Shown here: in pieces, positions 23,590 through 35,580 of the stretch | Position numbering within the stretch: the first letter of the stretch is position 1 | How the letters are laid out: every line of letters begins with the position of its first letter | From: Drosophila persimilis | Taxonomy: Eukaryota; Arthropoda; Insecta; Diptera; Drosophilidae | Reading direction: 5' to 3' | Length of the DNA: 64,000 nucleotides | Assembly (NCBI RefSeq): GCF_003286085.1 | Contig: NW_020825298.1 | Span: forward strand, 4,216,001 to 4,280,000 | Notes under the pieces: model-generated | Seen by the model: the letters and a program-made list of their open reading frames with translations, nothing else | Databases searched by the model: none | Told to the model about the DNA's origin: nothing | Program-made: the position numbers and the translations under genes

Positions 23590-24222
23590 CATCAGGCTCG
23601 GGGAGAAAACGTTTCCTGAAAGAACAGATTATTGTTAACAAATGCCTCATGAAAGGCAGAAAACTTATAGAATCTGAGGTGTTTTTAGAAATTCCCTCCC
23701 GCCCAACTCTGCAGGATATTGGAATTTGTGGAAATAATAGACATGTGCATTAGAATAAGCAATACAATTTTCCCGGGAGCTATATATAGAAATTTATAAA
23801 TAAATTGTGCCAGAATATGCAATGTGATTAGAAACAAAACAAGTGTAACCAACACATTAATAGTCGATTCCTGTTTCGGAGTTTCCTTATAATCCAGCCA
23901 CGTTCGCCAGGATGGCCGTGATGATCAGTAAATACAGATATTCGGATGGACTGCGTCTGTAACAATATTTCTCCAGTATGCTGCTTTCATAATGGATAGC
24001 GACGATGCTGATGGGGAATAGCCCCACATATTCTTTGCTAATGGGATACACGAACAACGCGGTGACACATCGCCAAAACTATCCTCCATTGAGTACATCC
24101 TTGCCGTTGAGCTGCAATCTTTCGATGGGAAAATATCCAAAGTGGCAGAGTACAGAGACCAGAATTAGAGTCGTAATCCAGATGCGTGAGATGCGGTTTG
24201 ATCTGATGCCGTATCTGTCCAT
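23590..24222 (-). pseudogene. Decayed tandem copy of Der-1
   Basis: From an ATG at 24222 the minus strand reads a Derlin-like protein collinear with Der-1: FWRCVTALFVYP, RRSPSEYLYLLIITAILANVAG and similar. An in-frame TAG occurs at codon 48, just before WRC; the frame otherwise holds to a TAA at codon 112, after which the rest of exon 1 is missing or unrecognisable. Pieces matching Der-1 exon 2 (about 23665-23785) and the start of exon 3 (about 23600-23617) follow, with the intron between them kept in place. Kept introns and adjacency argue for a DNA-level tandem duplication, not retroposition. The frame is well preserved, so a recently lost gene or a short expressed product cannot be ruled out. 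Confidence 0.82.
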
Positions 24223-24239
24223 TTAATGGAGATGTTGTA

Positions 24240-24345
24240 CAATTCTCCAGGCCTTCTGGCTATGTCAGAGAAATCGAGCGAATCAACAGAATAGGCAGAC
24301 CATGTCCATTGAAAATTGAAATTAATGAATCTAGGGAGCTAAACG
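24240..24345 (-). pseudogene. Second Der-1 fragment (exon 2 piece)
   Basis: CATGTCCATTGAAAATTGAA at 24300, continuing through AGGGAGCTAA to about 24345, matches the exon 2 segment of Der-1 at 22153-22195 (CATGTCCATTGAAAATGCCA then AGAGAGCTGT). A weaker match extends left to about 24240. This piece lies upstream of the other copy's ATG, so it comes from a third unit. Confidence 0.6.
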
Positions 24346-24476
24346 GCTTAAATATTAAGAGGATTGCCGTGTTCGAGTGGATGAGGGTACAGTCACACCT
24401 GAAGTTTGAAAACATTTGTTTCCTGTTGATGTTTGTTTTCGTTTTATAGAGATGTGAGATCTAAAAATGTTGAACT

Positions 24477-24520
24477 TCCTGGTGAATGTCAAATATCGCA
24501 AAAGCTTAGTGTGACCGCCC
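24477..24520 (-). promoter_or_regulatory. Motif 1 promoter element upstream of the Der-1 relics
   Basis: AGTGTGACCG at about 24510 is an exact Motif 1 core on the minus strand (CGGTCACACT), facing the Der-1 relic. It is preceded by GTGAATGTCAAATATCGC, a diverged copy of the sequence next to the 23389-23398 site. It probably is the promoter of the duplicated unit. Confidence 0.5.
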
Positions 24521-24529
24521 GCAATAGAA

Positions 24530-27500
24530 ATATTAAGCTCTGCCTGACACGCTTCTTCTTCATAGCTGAATCTTTGCCGCCCTAATTAATTTTGAATTTA
24601 TTACACTAGAAAATGTGATTATTTTCATTTAGTCGTATGTTACAATGAAAATTGACAGCAGGGACATCTTTACTCAATATCCCCTCTCTCGTTTGATCGC
24701 ATTTTTGGTTATTTTTATTTTGTATTCCTTCTCAAAAGCAAACCCACAAAGAGATTTGCAACTACAATAGCATATATATGTATGTATTCATTGTGTGTGG
24801 TTGCAGGACACTTAATTCATAACGGGCGAAGGAACAAAAATAAAAAGCGAAATTTTCATTTCATTTTTTGGCAACCTTTTTTATAAGGTTATCTTTGAGG
24901 CCTTTGTGCAACTTTTTGATAGCAGAGCAGACAGGTAAAGCAAGCGTGTGCCACACACATACGAGAGGAGTATGTACACACCGCCAGAACACATCCACGA
25001 ACAATTGCAGTGCAGTCGTGCGAAATTAATGAAACACTTGGAAACTGTGCGCTTTTCCAATAATCTGAACTTTCAAGAGTTCCGATGTACTCCACTGAGT
25101 GGTGGCCACGGCCATGGCGAATTAATTTGACAGTACGTACAGTACATCAATTTCCACAGAAATTATAACTGTCACAAAAGCGTTTACGTAGATTAGCACA
25201 AATTGTTGCTAATTGTTGTTCTTCTCCGAAACGAAAGTAAAAGCCGGTTTATGGTCGGTCTCTAATGTAAAGTTCAACATTTCGAGTGGTATGGTGTGGA
25301 AATTCCGATGCATACCGTACAGTCTTTTCCCCCATTGGAACTCTACAAGTGCGAGCGAGTCAGCAGCTGTGCGGGTGGTTTGCCTGTTGCGTTTGAATGC
25401 GGTGGAAGCAAGAGAGCGCTAAGAGAGGGAGAGAGTAACAGTTACAAAATGTCGGGGCTAATCAAGTGACTTGCGGGACCGGTTCAGCGTCAGGCCACAC
25501 CCACCCGATTGGCCAGCCATACGAGAAAATATGGCTGCTAGAGTAGCGCAGACGCATTTTCCCTGCCTGTTTGATACGCCCACTAACGGTACTCGTTTGC
25601 TCATCATGAAGTTCCAGGCACACGACACGCACACGCACAGTGGGATTTACATAGATTCAGATGGTGGCGGGCGGGGGTCCTCGTATTTATTTACTTATCC
25701 GTTGAGCTTTTTGCCTTGGATCCTGGGCCTGTGCCTCGCCTGGCACTCACCTGGCCGGCCGTCATTTTGTTGTTGCTGCTCGCTCATTTCGTTGCGTTCT
25801 ATGTAGAGAGAGAGGGAAGAGTCGTCACCACCTCCGTACACCTCGCCACTCCCCATATATCCACCACTGTACACTCCTTCATTGCGTCTTTTATTTAATA
25901 TTTTATATGCAAACATTTTATTATACCTTTTTCAACTCTTTACTGCCTTGCACAATCCGTTGTCATCGTCATCATCGTCTTTTTTGCTTGCCTAGAATTT
26001 GGCTTTTGTCCATTTCAATTGCTGTAATGAATGCCTGCTCTCCTTCTCGCCTCCAGGCCTTTCAGGTAACCCCTTACCTCACCATTACCACACCTCACCT
26101 AACTTTACCTCTTCTTTAGCTCCATCTGACTCTCTCTCCCTCTCTCTTTCTCTCTGTCTCTCTCTGTGTATCTCGTTTTGCTCTCTGCCTTATTGTTGCA
26201 GACACTTGAGGTGTGGAAAATGCAAAAAGTTGATTTCTTGAGCTCTTTATGGAAAAATCTCTTGCAAAAGTTTTCATTATTAAATGGAATTCTCTGACGA
26301 GAAATCTTAAAAGTTGTGAGCTTAACGAAATGGTAGAGGAAGTTTTCGGAGATTTTAATGTAGACACAATGTTTAACGGATTTTTTTTAAACATTGGAAT
26401 GATTAATTTTCTTGTATTTCGATTATGGTGTTTGGATATAAATTTTCAAAAGAAGTGTTGTATCTGCAATTCAATAGACTTAATGTTTTCCGTAATTGGA
26501 GATTTTTTATACGAATAGTTATATACAACTGATATATGTATAAGGAAGGATGTAATTACTAAACCGTCAAACCAAAGTTTAAGATCCTTTATGATCCCCA
26601 AGGTTTTTAACCAAAATATCAGAAGATGCTAGATTAATTATCTCAAGCTATTGGAACTTAAATTAGATAACAAATATATTACATATTAATAAGTTTTTTC
26701 TTAGGATTTCATAAAGAAAATGAAAAATCTTCTAATGAAGATTTCATTAGAATCGCTTATCTTAAATGGCCTAAGGCAATGAAATCTCATTTAAATCCTT
26801 CGTTTTGCGACCAATACAAGTAATAAGTAATATTTTAAGATTTTTAAATAACTAACATCAGAATCTTAAGGAGATAGTTTATATTAAAGCCAAGGCAGTC
26901 TATGCTCCATAATTGAACTTTTCTACTCATTCACGTACTTAAACGTACAGCCAACTCTTCAAAAATGAAAAAAAAAAATATTATTTGGGCCGTTCCAGAT
27001 CGGGTACTCGGTTACGCCCTTTGCCAATTGTGAATTCTCAGCGCGTAGTCCTGCTTTGCTGCCCTTACCGCCTGGGAATTTTTGTGTGCAATTCGTTTTT
27101 GACATTTTGCCTTGCATCTAATTACAGTAATTATTTGATTAAAAAATCTCCCAGGGTGCTCAATCGTTTCACCTTTTTTCGACACACATTCTCCCGCTCT
27201 CTCTGTTCCGTCCCTATTTTCTCTCTCTATCGCTCTCTCTCTTTCTCTGTCTCTCTTTCCCACAGCATCTCCATTACAAAATAACAAAGACCATCCATCC
27301 ATCCATCTCATATGTGTGTTTTGGTTGTCATGGAATCCAGAAGGAGGAAAATTTCATTGCGTAGCATATTTCACAGGACCCCGTCGATGCAAAACTACAC
27401 AAAAATGCGATTCCATAGAGCATTTCTGCTCCGATAATGGCCCAGCGGGTAAGCGAGACGGAGCGAGCGTACATAGAGGGGGGCACCCAAAAAAAAAAAA

Positions 27501-28840
27501 CAGAAAGGAAACCAAAAAAATAGTGGAAAAAGTAGGAAAATACTCGTACTCACCTGTGTAAATGAGAGCCCAAAAAGAGGCAAATCACAGGAGCAGGCAG
27601 CGCAGCCAACAGCAGAGCGGGCGACGGCGACGGCGACGCTACGCCAAATTGCAGTACAAATATGTACACTTCTCTCCAGGGGGGGAACGGAAGGGCAGGG
27701 CATGGGTGATGACTCCAGGGGGGGTGGAGGAGATGAGGTTATGTAGGGGCAAACGCTTAGTAAAAGGACAGTCAGCATTATGGGTATTCTGGAAAAAGAT
27801 ATACGATTATTGAAATTAATTTGGAGAGACGTACATACATATATATGTACATATGTATCTTCAAGCACAGTCATTGTATTGAAACGAATAAAAAATCATA
27901 TACATATATTAAAGGTCTTACAATTCAGGGGGACCCAATTGTTGTCCCGTGCCAAGTTAAAAATCACTGTTGCACAGTGTAATTAATAAATAGTAAACTA
28001 AACATATATAATTCCTGATATCAATATCTACAAGTGTGCAAGATACGAAGGTAGTATGGATTTACTTTTGGCCTTTAATTTTACAAATTTAGTTAAACTT
28101 CTATCACGCTATCCGTGTTTTATGGAATTCAGACCCAAAGCAATTCAGTATATCTTTCAGGAATACCCTAACTATGAACGATGACAGCTGCCATCTAGGC
28201 CCCGAACCCGAAGCCCATTCCGCGCAGATGATGATGATGAGCATGATGGCGTTAATATCAAAGCACACTCTGACTCACACGCACACACACACAACGTTTC
28301 CCTCCCTCTCACACATATTTGACACCACCGTCACCACCGCCAGCGATGGGTGCGAATGGGACAGGAACAGGGGAGGAGATCAAATGATAATGATGTTTCT
28401 TGTGTTCCGAGCAGCCAGCTTGCCCGCCGCCTGGAAACATAACGGCAGTTAGTTTCGTGGCGGGAGAGCGACAGAGAGAGAGAGCGCGCGCATCAAATCG
28501 CGTTATGTGCTTTTTATTGCTTTGACTTTGCCGTCGGCAGAACACACGCATCGAGAGAGTGGGCGAGTAAGACAGAGACAGAAACAGAAACCGAGCCGGA
28601 GCGAGGACAGAGAGCAGGCGCGCTCTTGTTGGATAAAATTACCGTTGGCTGTTGCCGTTTGCCGTTTACTGTTTTCCGTTCTTAGCGTCGCCATATTTGA
28701 CTCTGGTGCGGGGCACAGGACTCGTCATACATCCTGCCGCCTCCTACATTATTCTCTGTTGCTGTTGTTGCTTTTTGTTTTCGCCTTAATTTACTTTGAA
28801 TTCATAAATCAAATATTTGCATTACGAAATTGACGTCTTG
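24530..28840. other. Non-coding DNA, left part of the erm gene desert
   Basis: About 4.3 kb without a recognisable gene. It has long CT and GA runs (about 26130-26180, 27190-27260), CA repeats near 28276-28296 and AT-rich blocks. A GA cluster at about 28465-28490 and a GCCATATTTG near 28690 would fit GAGA-factor and PHO sites before the candidate promoter at 28.9 kb, but such short words are common. Confidence 0.5.
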
Positions 28841-29289
28841 AACGCGCGGTCGCAAAAGTATTCTCGTTCTGGCTGCAGCTCTAGCACCAACGCTCCTTCA
28901 AGGACTCCTACGTGAATGAGCGAGCGTCTCTGTGTGTGGCAGTAGAGTGAGGCGAGCCGAGCGTCTCAGTGTGTGCCCCACACAGAGTGTGGCACTGCCA
29001 GTGCGTTTCGTGTGGGAGATAATCCCTAAAACAAACAAGAATCTGACCTGCAGCCGATTAGTGGGTGCTACGGTGGGCAGCAGCGGCATCTCGAACTTTG
29101 CCCCAAAAGGAGGCTCTTTGAAGTGCTGAAGAAATTTCGAATTCCATTTCAATATTAACTCAAGCTCAAGACATCAAAAAAGGAATATTAATTGCTTCTG
29201 GTAAACATTCGAAGAGCATCAGATCTACTTCTGGCAAATAAAACGTACATCTATCCTTCCGGTGATTGGCGACTTTCGTCCTTGTTTTG
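28840..29289 (+). other. Candidate 5' untranslated exon with strong donor
   Basis: The stretch ends TTGTTTTGAG followed by GTAAGT, a consensus splice donor. Upstream sequence is GC-richer than its surroundings, has an initiator-like TCAGTG at 28966-28971, and lacks an ATG near the donor that opens a long frame. It could be a non-coding first exon of erm, spliced to the acceptor at 52237 over a 23 kb intron, or of a long non-coding RNA. This is inferred from sequence only. Confidence 0.3.
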
Positions 29290-32200
29290 AGGTAAGTCTA
29301 AATATATTTACACACCTTTCATCTTTGTCTGTTAATTGTTGTTTGTGCAACGTCCAATGGTTTGGCATTTAGATATTCAATAATGAAATTGATTTGTATT
29401 TGGTAAATGTTTGTATGAAAATTATGAATGACTTTTCATCCAAATGGAATTTACGAGAGTTCTAATCGGTGTTGGTTATTATCGGGAATGGTGTTTAACT
29501 AACTGGAAAGTTATTGGCACTGGTCTGAAAAAATAAAAATGCAATTAAAATCACAATATCTAAACTGTAAATATTATATTTCATCTATTGTATGAAGAAT
29601 ATTATCAGCCTAGAAAACCGATTTTGTTCAAAATTATCATATTCATTACTTTGCAAAATCGATTAAATATTTGGTAAGAATAAATTTCTATTTGGTAAGA
29701 ATAAAGTCTATTACTCCATAAACAGAAGATCGGAATAGAAGGAGCAAAATATATATATTTTTCAGATAGTTATTCTCTAATAATTTTAAACATTTTAATC
29801 TCCCATAACTAACAGAGCTAATCCGATTTGAATTGGTGCAATATATAGTCCTACAGCTAGTTTTCCAACCTAGCTCAATAAAAAATTTCATTTAGATGGT
29901 TTTCAGGCCAGTAAGGAAAATATCTCTCCCCTCAGACGCCTCTGACAAAAAAAAAAGCCACTAGCCCCCTGGGGAACTTGCCCAGAAACCAACAGAACTG
30001 AATTATTTAAGCCAGCGACTGTTAAATGCCAACTAGCGGCTAAGCCAGGCACTCGACTGCTTGCTTGCCACTTGCCCCAGTGGCGGACATGGACACCAGG
30101 CCGAAAAAAGGGAGCCCCTCGAGCGGGGGTGGGGGGCACGACTGGGCTCGGGCTTTGTTGCCCCCCAAGGCAACTTCACTAAGGATCAGACGTGTGTGAC
30201 TCTGTGTGTGTGAAATGAAATGGAAAGTGTCCTTAGAAGCCGCCAACGGAGCGCGACAATCTGTCAAATGTTCAGTTGTTGTCGCCTGTCGGCGGGTGTC
30301 GTCTGTCGTCTGTCGCCTGTCGCTGGCTGGTCGTCTATCAATTGTTAATGTCACAGACGCCCAGCAGGATGGAAACAAAGATTCTCCTGAGGATGGGAAC
30401 CACCTCGGGAAGCTTCACTTCACTTAACATGAGGTTTTTGGCCTGTTTAACTTTCGTTTTGCCTGTTGGCTTTCTTTATTTTTAATTGGGATTTCTGGCG
30501 CTGCGGTTGGTTAGAGACCCAACGCCTTGACAGGACTCGTTCTAGCTCTCGCCCTCGCCCTCGCTTTGTGGTCTCCACGCCTGAGTGAGCACCGTCCACA
30601 GTCTGGTCCTTGCTGGGGGTAAATCTTACTTCAGTCTTACAGCTACAGCCACGTGGTTGCTCCTGCTCACTCCCTCCAAATGCGCTTTTGAATCAAACAC
30701 AATATGCAGAAGTCCTTTAAGGGTTTGAGGAGCCCTCTGGTTGGGGTTTTACAAAGCGTTTACCAATTTCTTGCTTCTATTTTGTGGTTTTTTTTCCTTT
30801 TTGGTTTTTTGATTTCCTGACACGGGTAAGCCGGCAATCATTGTGACATTTTAATTGTTTATTTGCACAGAGCTCTTGCGGCCTGCCCTCGCTTATCCTG
30901 CAGGATTTTATATCCTGCTGTACTCGGAAGCGTAGCAGGAGCTATAGTCCTGAGTCCTGCAGCCCACTAAAGTGCTTGAGTTGCGTTGCCAACTTGCATA
31001 TATTTTCATAAAAGATTTAGCGGGTGAGAGCAGTTTTTGTGTGTGTGTGCCCTCTGAGGAATTGAGTTCTCTGGTCCGTTGTGGTGGTCCTGCGGTGGAG
31101 AGTCCTTTGCTTTTGTCATGCTCTCCACTCTCCTGGTTAATGTACATTGGTTAATGTAAATATTTGCCTTTTGTTGTCACTTGAAGAGCTCTTCACTGCT
31201 GTTTATTATTAGTTCCCTTTTTTATTTGTGCTTTATTTTATTTGGTTTAATTCGGGGCTTTCCAGAGGACACGCATGTCGTTGGATGCTAAACCAAAAAT
31301 GTGTGGAAATTATTTATAAGATGAACGAAAATGCAGACATTATTCATGATTTTTTCAAACTTTAAATATAATATTTAAATACAATTTGGTTAGTGCAAAA
31401 ATGTAACTAAATTCTGGATTATTTTGTGATGGCTGTTATTTATTACAGAACAAAGTTGTACAAATCTATACATTTTCCAGACATATATAGCTTTATCCTT
31501 TTTACCGCTAACTATAATATTTAATAGCATCAAAGGATATACATAAATATGTGATTTTTAAGTACAGAAATTTGATTTAATATCCTCTATATATGGCAAA
31601 AGAACAATCCATTTTCCAGTTAATATTTGACCGAAAACAGTATACTTCCCTTATTCTTTTCTAAGCACAAATAATGAGCAAATTAGGAAGCATCTGCTGC
31701 CTAATAAAATGAACAAATTTAAATTACATATATTCAACCATAAAAAGGCATTTCATATTCCCATCTTTCAATCCCCTTCTAAAAAAATATGGTTGCCTTG
31801 GCACCCCGTACCTTTCTTAATTAAGTCAGCTTATCTGATGTATCTCTTACATATCTCTGACTTTATATCATATCAATATTTAATAATAAAAAGAACCCCC
31901 CCTCCCTAAGCCTCGACCGAATCGCTCAACGCGTTGGGCAGCACTTGAACAGTCCGTGCGTCAGTCAGCTGGAAAAAAAGAATGGTTAAAAAATCAACAT
32001 AATCAACTTGTAAGTGCAACAGTGGCACACACAGAGAGAGCTCTGAACCACCACCGAAAATCGAGGAATAAACTTCCATAGCTCTGGGCACCCTCATAAT
32101 GTGTCTGGTTTGAACTCAATCAAACAGTTCAGGCCTAATAAACCAGATACCGGAATGGATGGTTGGATGCTTGGATGGCTGCATATGGAAGTTTATTAGA

Positions 32201-35200
32201 TACAAATTCTATGGATTGTGGGATATTGCTGGCTGCTGTTAAATGACTGCCCACTCCCCTGACTTTCAAAAAAAAACATAGACGACAACCATTTTGCTGT
32301 TCTGATAGTTGCTCTATTTTTTGGCCGCTTCTGGGTGCCCCCGATAAGGGGGTAGGAAATGGCAGAGGCTGGCATCGCCATGTGTAGCCATTTTTTTGTA
32401 ACAACTGGTGATCCAGGATCAGGACCACGTCGATAAGTAACCCCTATAGGGCATACAGGACTGCTGATTCAAGTGCGCAAAAAAGGAACTCTCTACAGAG
32501 AAGGAAACCTGGGGTTCGTTCGTTTGAAAAACCCGCAATTAAGTCTGCGTTTATGTAGTTTATGTAGGACTCACTCACTCTCTCTCGCTCACCCTCTCTG
32601 TTTCGATTCCTGTAACTTTTTGTTTATTATGCCTAATTGCAGTTACTCCATCATCATCGTAGTTCTATCCTTGTGCGCTTTTGTCTGCGCTCCTTTTGCA
32701 GCTGCTTTCATTCTGTCCGGGCCTGTTCTTTGTTCTTTTTTTTGTGTTCTCTCTTTTTTGGATGTACCACATGGCGCATGCTTTATATCGCACTGAAGTC
32801 AAAGTTTGTCGAGGCGTTCCCCCGAGCCACTTGCATGCTTAGATATTTGCATTATTTGCCACTTTTTTTTCTTCTCTCTGTACAGCTCTAAAAATAACTT
32901 TGAGCCTCGTTAGGGGTTTTTCTCTCGCTTTGGATTCCACTTTTTCCTGTGGCGAAAATTGTTAGTTTCGAGCCGAGAAAAAAGTGTGGAACTTGCTCGA
33001 CTGTGCACAGTGGGTCACATTTTTACTCACAATCGATAGTGCAAAAGAAAAGGGTTACATAAATGGGGTAGTATGGGATGCGACTCCTTAGGGGGTTAGG
33101 TTCTTGCGTAGTAGATCTCAGTGTGCAGAATGGGAATATGTACTTGTTTTTTTGAGCTGCGTTGAACTTGTTTCTCAATTGGTTAATGCTCGCATGGAAT
33201 ATGTGTTCTCAGTCTGTAGTTCGTAGTGCGAATGGCACTGTGGAGAGGTTTACAAATGAGATCTGAATAGGGTTGAATCATAGATTGATCAGAGATAGAG
33301 GAGAGTTCTAAAAATGATTGAATAAAAGGTGCACATGGGTTGAACTAGAGATGAACAAGAGATAGATATTACAGGGATGCTGGAAAGATGCGTTCTATTG
33401 ATCAGAGATAGAAAAGAGTTCTCTCGAAAATGGACAAAATGTGGACTAGAGAGCAATGGAAAGTATCTACTAATGAAAGGATCTTCAGGCTCTTGCAAGT
33501 CAGATACTATGTACCAGGATCAGTTATTTACATACTCGTATGTTAAACAGCAAGAGACTTCTATAATATTCATAAAGTGGGAATAAAATAGAATGAATAA
33601 AATCTGATAAAATTAGAAGGAACCAAGAACCAACAAAGATACAACTGTAGATTCATTATTTCCATCAAGATATCTGTTTGAGTGTGTCTTTTATATCTCC
33701 AAAAGATCCTTCCTTGATCAACAGAAAGATCTCGGACTCAATTTATTAGTTCAAGATTGTTCCAATCCAATTTTCCACTTTCTTTAGTGCTGACCTGGAA
33801 AAGAGCTTTCAGCACAAAATGCTCCACTTCTGCACAATCTGAGTTCCATGGCAGCAGGCCTTAGGCGAAACCCTTCATGAAAATCATTTAAAAAGAGATT
33901 AGCAACATGCAAAAGTCAGCCAGTCAGACAGGCCGCAGCAAAGGTCGATGAAAAGTAAATTATAGTGCACAATGCCAGCCAGAGATAGACGGGGGCTGGA
34001 GCCCAGACTGTCGGCAAATTACCTCCCAGTAAATGGGGAATTTATACATAAAATGCGCGCCAAGAAGAACATCGTTTTCGGTTAGGGGTCTGTGTCGGGG
34101 TCTCGTCTGACTCGAATGATTGCACATTTGAAGGCGTACCAGTGGAACCAAAATGGCGGAATTGCATTTGATTTAGATGTGTATTTGCATGTGTATCTAT
34201 GGGTGTGTGTGTATCTTTGTTTGTGGATGATTTGCGTGTGCGGCGCTGATCATTTGACAAGCGACAACAAATTGCCGCGTTTCTATAATAGGAAAGGTTA
34301 CCTACGGGTACATGTACGTGTACGTGTATCTCATGGATAAATCAACCCTCTATAAAAATACATATATACATACATATATTCGTAGAAGAGAGAGGGGCAG
34401 AGGTAGAGGCCCTGCATCATTCTGTCAATATTTGCATTGGCCGTGTAAACAGTTTTAATAGGCTGTTTATCAGCTAGTTTGCCACTGCGCTGCGAAATGT
34501 ATCTACCAGATACACGCGTACTCGTACTTGACAGCTGTTGCAATTTACGCTTGAACTGCGCGATTCAAAAATGTACGCTTTATTTGCGTTTGGGCTTGCG
34601 GCAGTCGAGATTTCTCCATCCACTTCACTCCACTCCACTCCACACCACTCTCACTCTCCTCTCTAGCGTTTTTCTCTAGTTTGCTTAATGTATCTTGTAG
34701 ATACTTATGATGGTGTTTGCCCTGTGCAAATAGTTTTGAAGAGGGCGCCAATTTGTTTGCCGTTTGTCAGTTTATTTTTAATTGAAAATTACACTTTTTC
34801 CAAAAACACAAATTCCCCCGTTGAGGTTTTTGATAAACACAACACACAAAATGAATGAGAGAGAGAATAAGAGATGTTTGCTCTGCTTAATGAGGTTGAA
34901 AGTGGGTGGTGAGATCAGGGAATTCCCTGCCCCTATACAAATTTAATATCAAACCAAAACATTTGTAACATTTGTAAAGCATTTGATAAAATACAAACAT
35001 CTCTCAGTGATGATGTTCTTTAAGTTCCAAGAAACTCAAGGTTGGTTTTCAACTTTTATAATTTATTTATTTTTTCATAAAATCAAAAAACAGGAGATCT
35101 ATAATACAATGCAGTGGATGGAATGCCTGAGAATACCTTAGAATCCAACAACAAAATTCATGTCGTGTGCAAGGCGAAGCACATAGAAAAGGGTTGGCTT

Positions 35201-35500
35201 GGATCAAATAGCGCAACCACTTCTGATCCGAAGCAGAGACTACATAGACTGCATTATTGATTAAAAATATATATATGACTATCATCGGAACACGTTTTTT
35301 CAACATTCTCTACTCTAAGCCCGCACTTATATATATCCATCTGATCTTCCACTTCATCTGTCTTTCACTCCAAACTCTTATAGTCGTGATCAAGAAGATC
35401 CTTAAGTGCATTCAATTCATTTGGCCCAAATTATAGTTCTTAGCACGTAGGAGTATATAGAAAAGCAAAGCAAAATAAAATTAGAATATAAAATGTGATT
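29290..35500. other. Non-coding DNA, middle of the erm gene desert
   Basis: Mixed AT-rich and low-complexity DNA with no coding frame that I recognise. Short GA, CT and TG runs and repeats such as GGATGGTTGGATG near 32157 occur. It is likely regulatory or intronic for erm; no particular enhancer can be named from sequence alone. Confidence 0.45.
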
Positions 35501-35507
35501 TTGGTTG

Positions 35508-35580
35508 CAACCCTTGCGGGGATCGAACCCGCGACCTTTGGATTAGAAGTCCAACGCGCTATCCGCTGCGCCAAAGGGTC
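35508..35580 (-). tRNA. tRNA-Arg (UCU)
   Basis: The 73-base minus-strand sequence folds as a cloverleaf. The acceptor stem GACCCTT pairs with AAGGGTT (first pair G-U), discriminator G. The D arm contains GGCGCAGCGGATAGCGC. The anticodon stem TTGGA/TCCAA encloses CTTCTAA, anticodon TCT. The T arm is GCGGGTTCGATCCCCGC. No intron is present. The internal A and B box elements are intact, and a TTTT lies within about 20 bases downstream for Pol III termination. It is single, not part of a cluster in this window. Confidence 0.96.
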
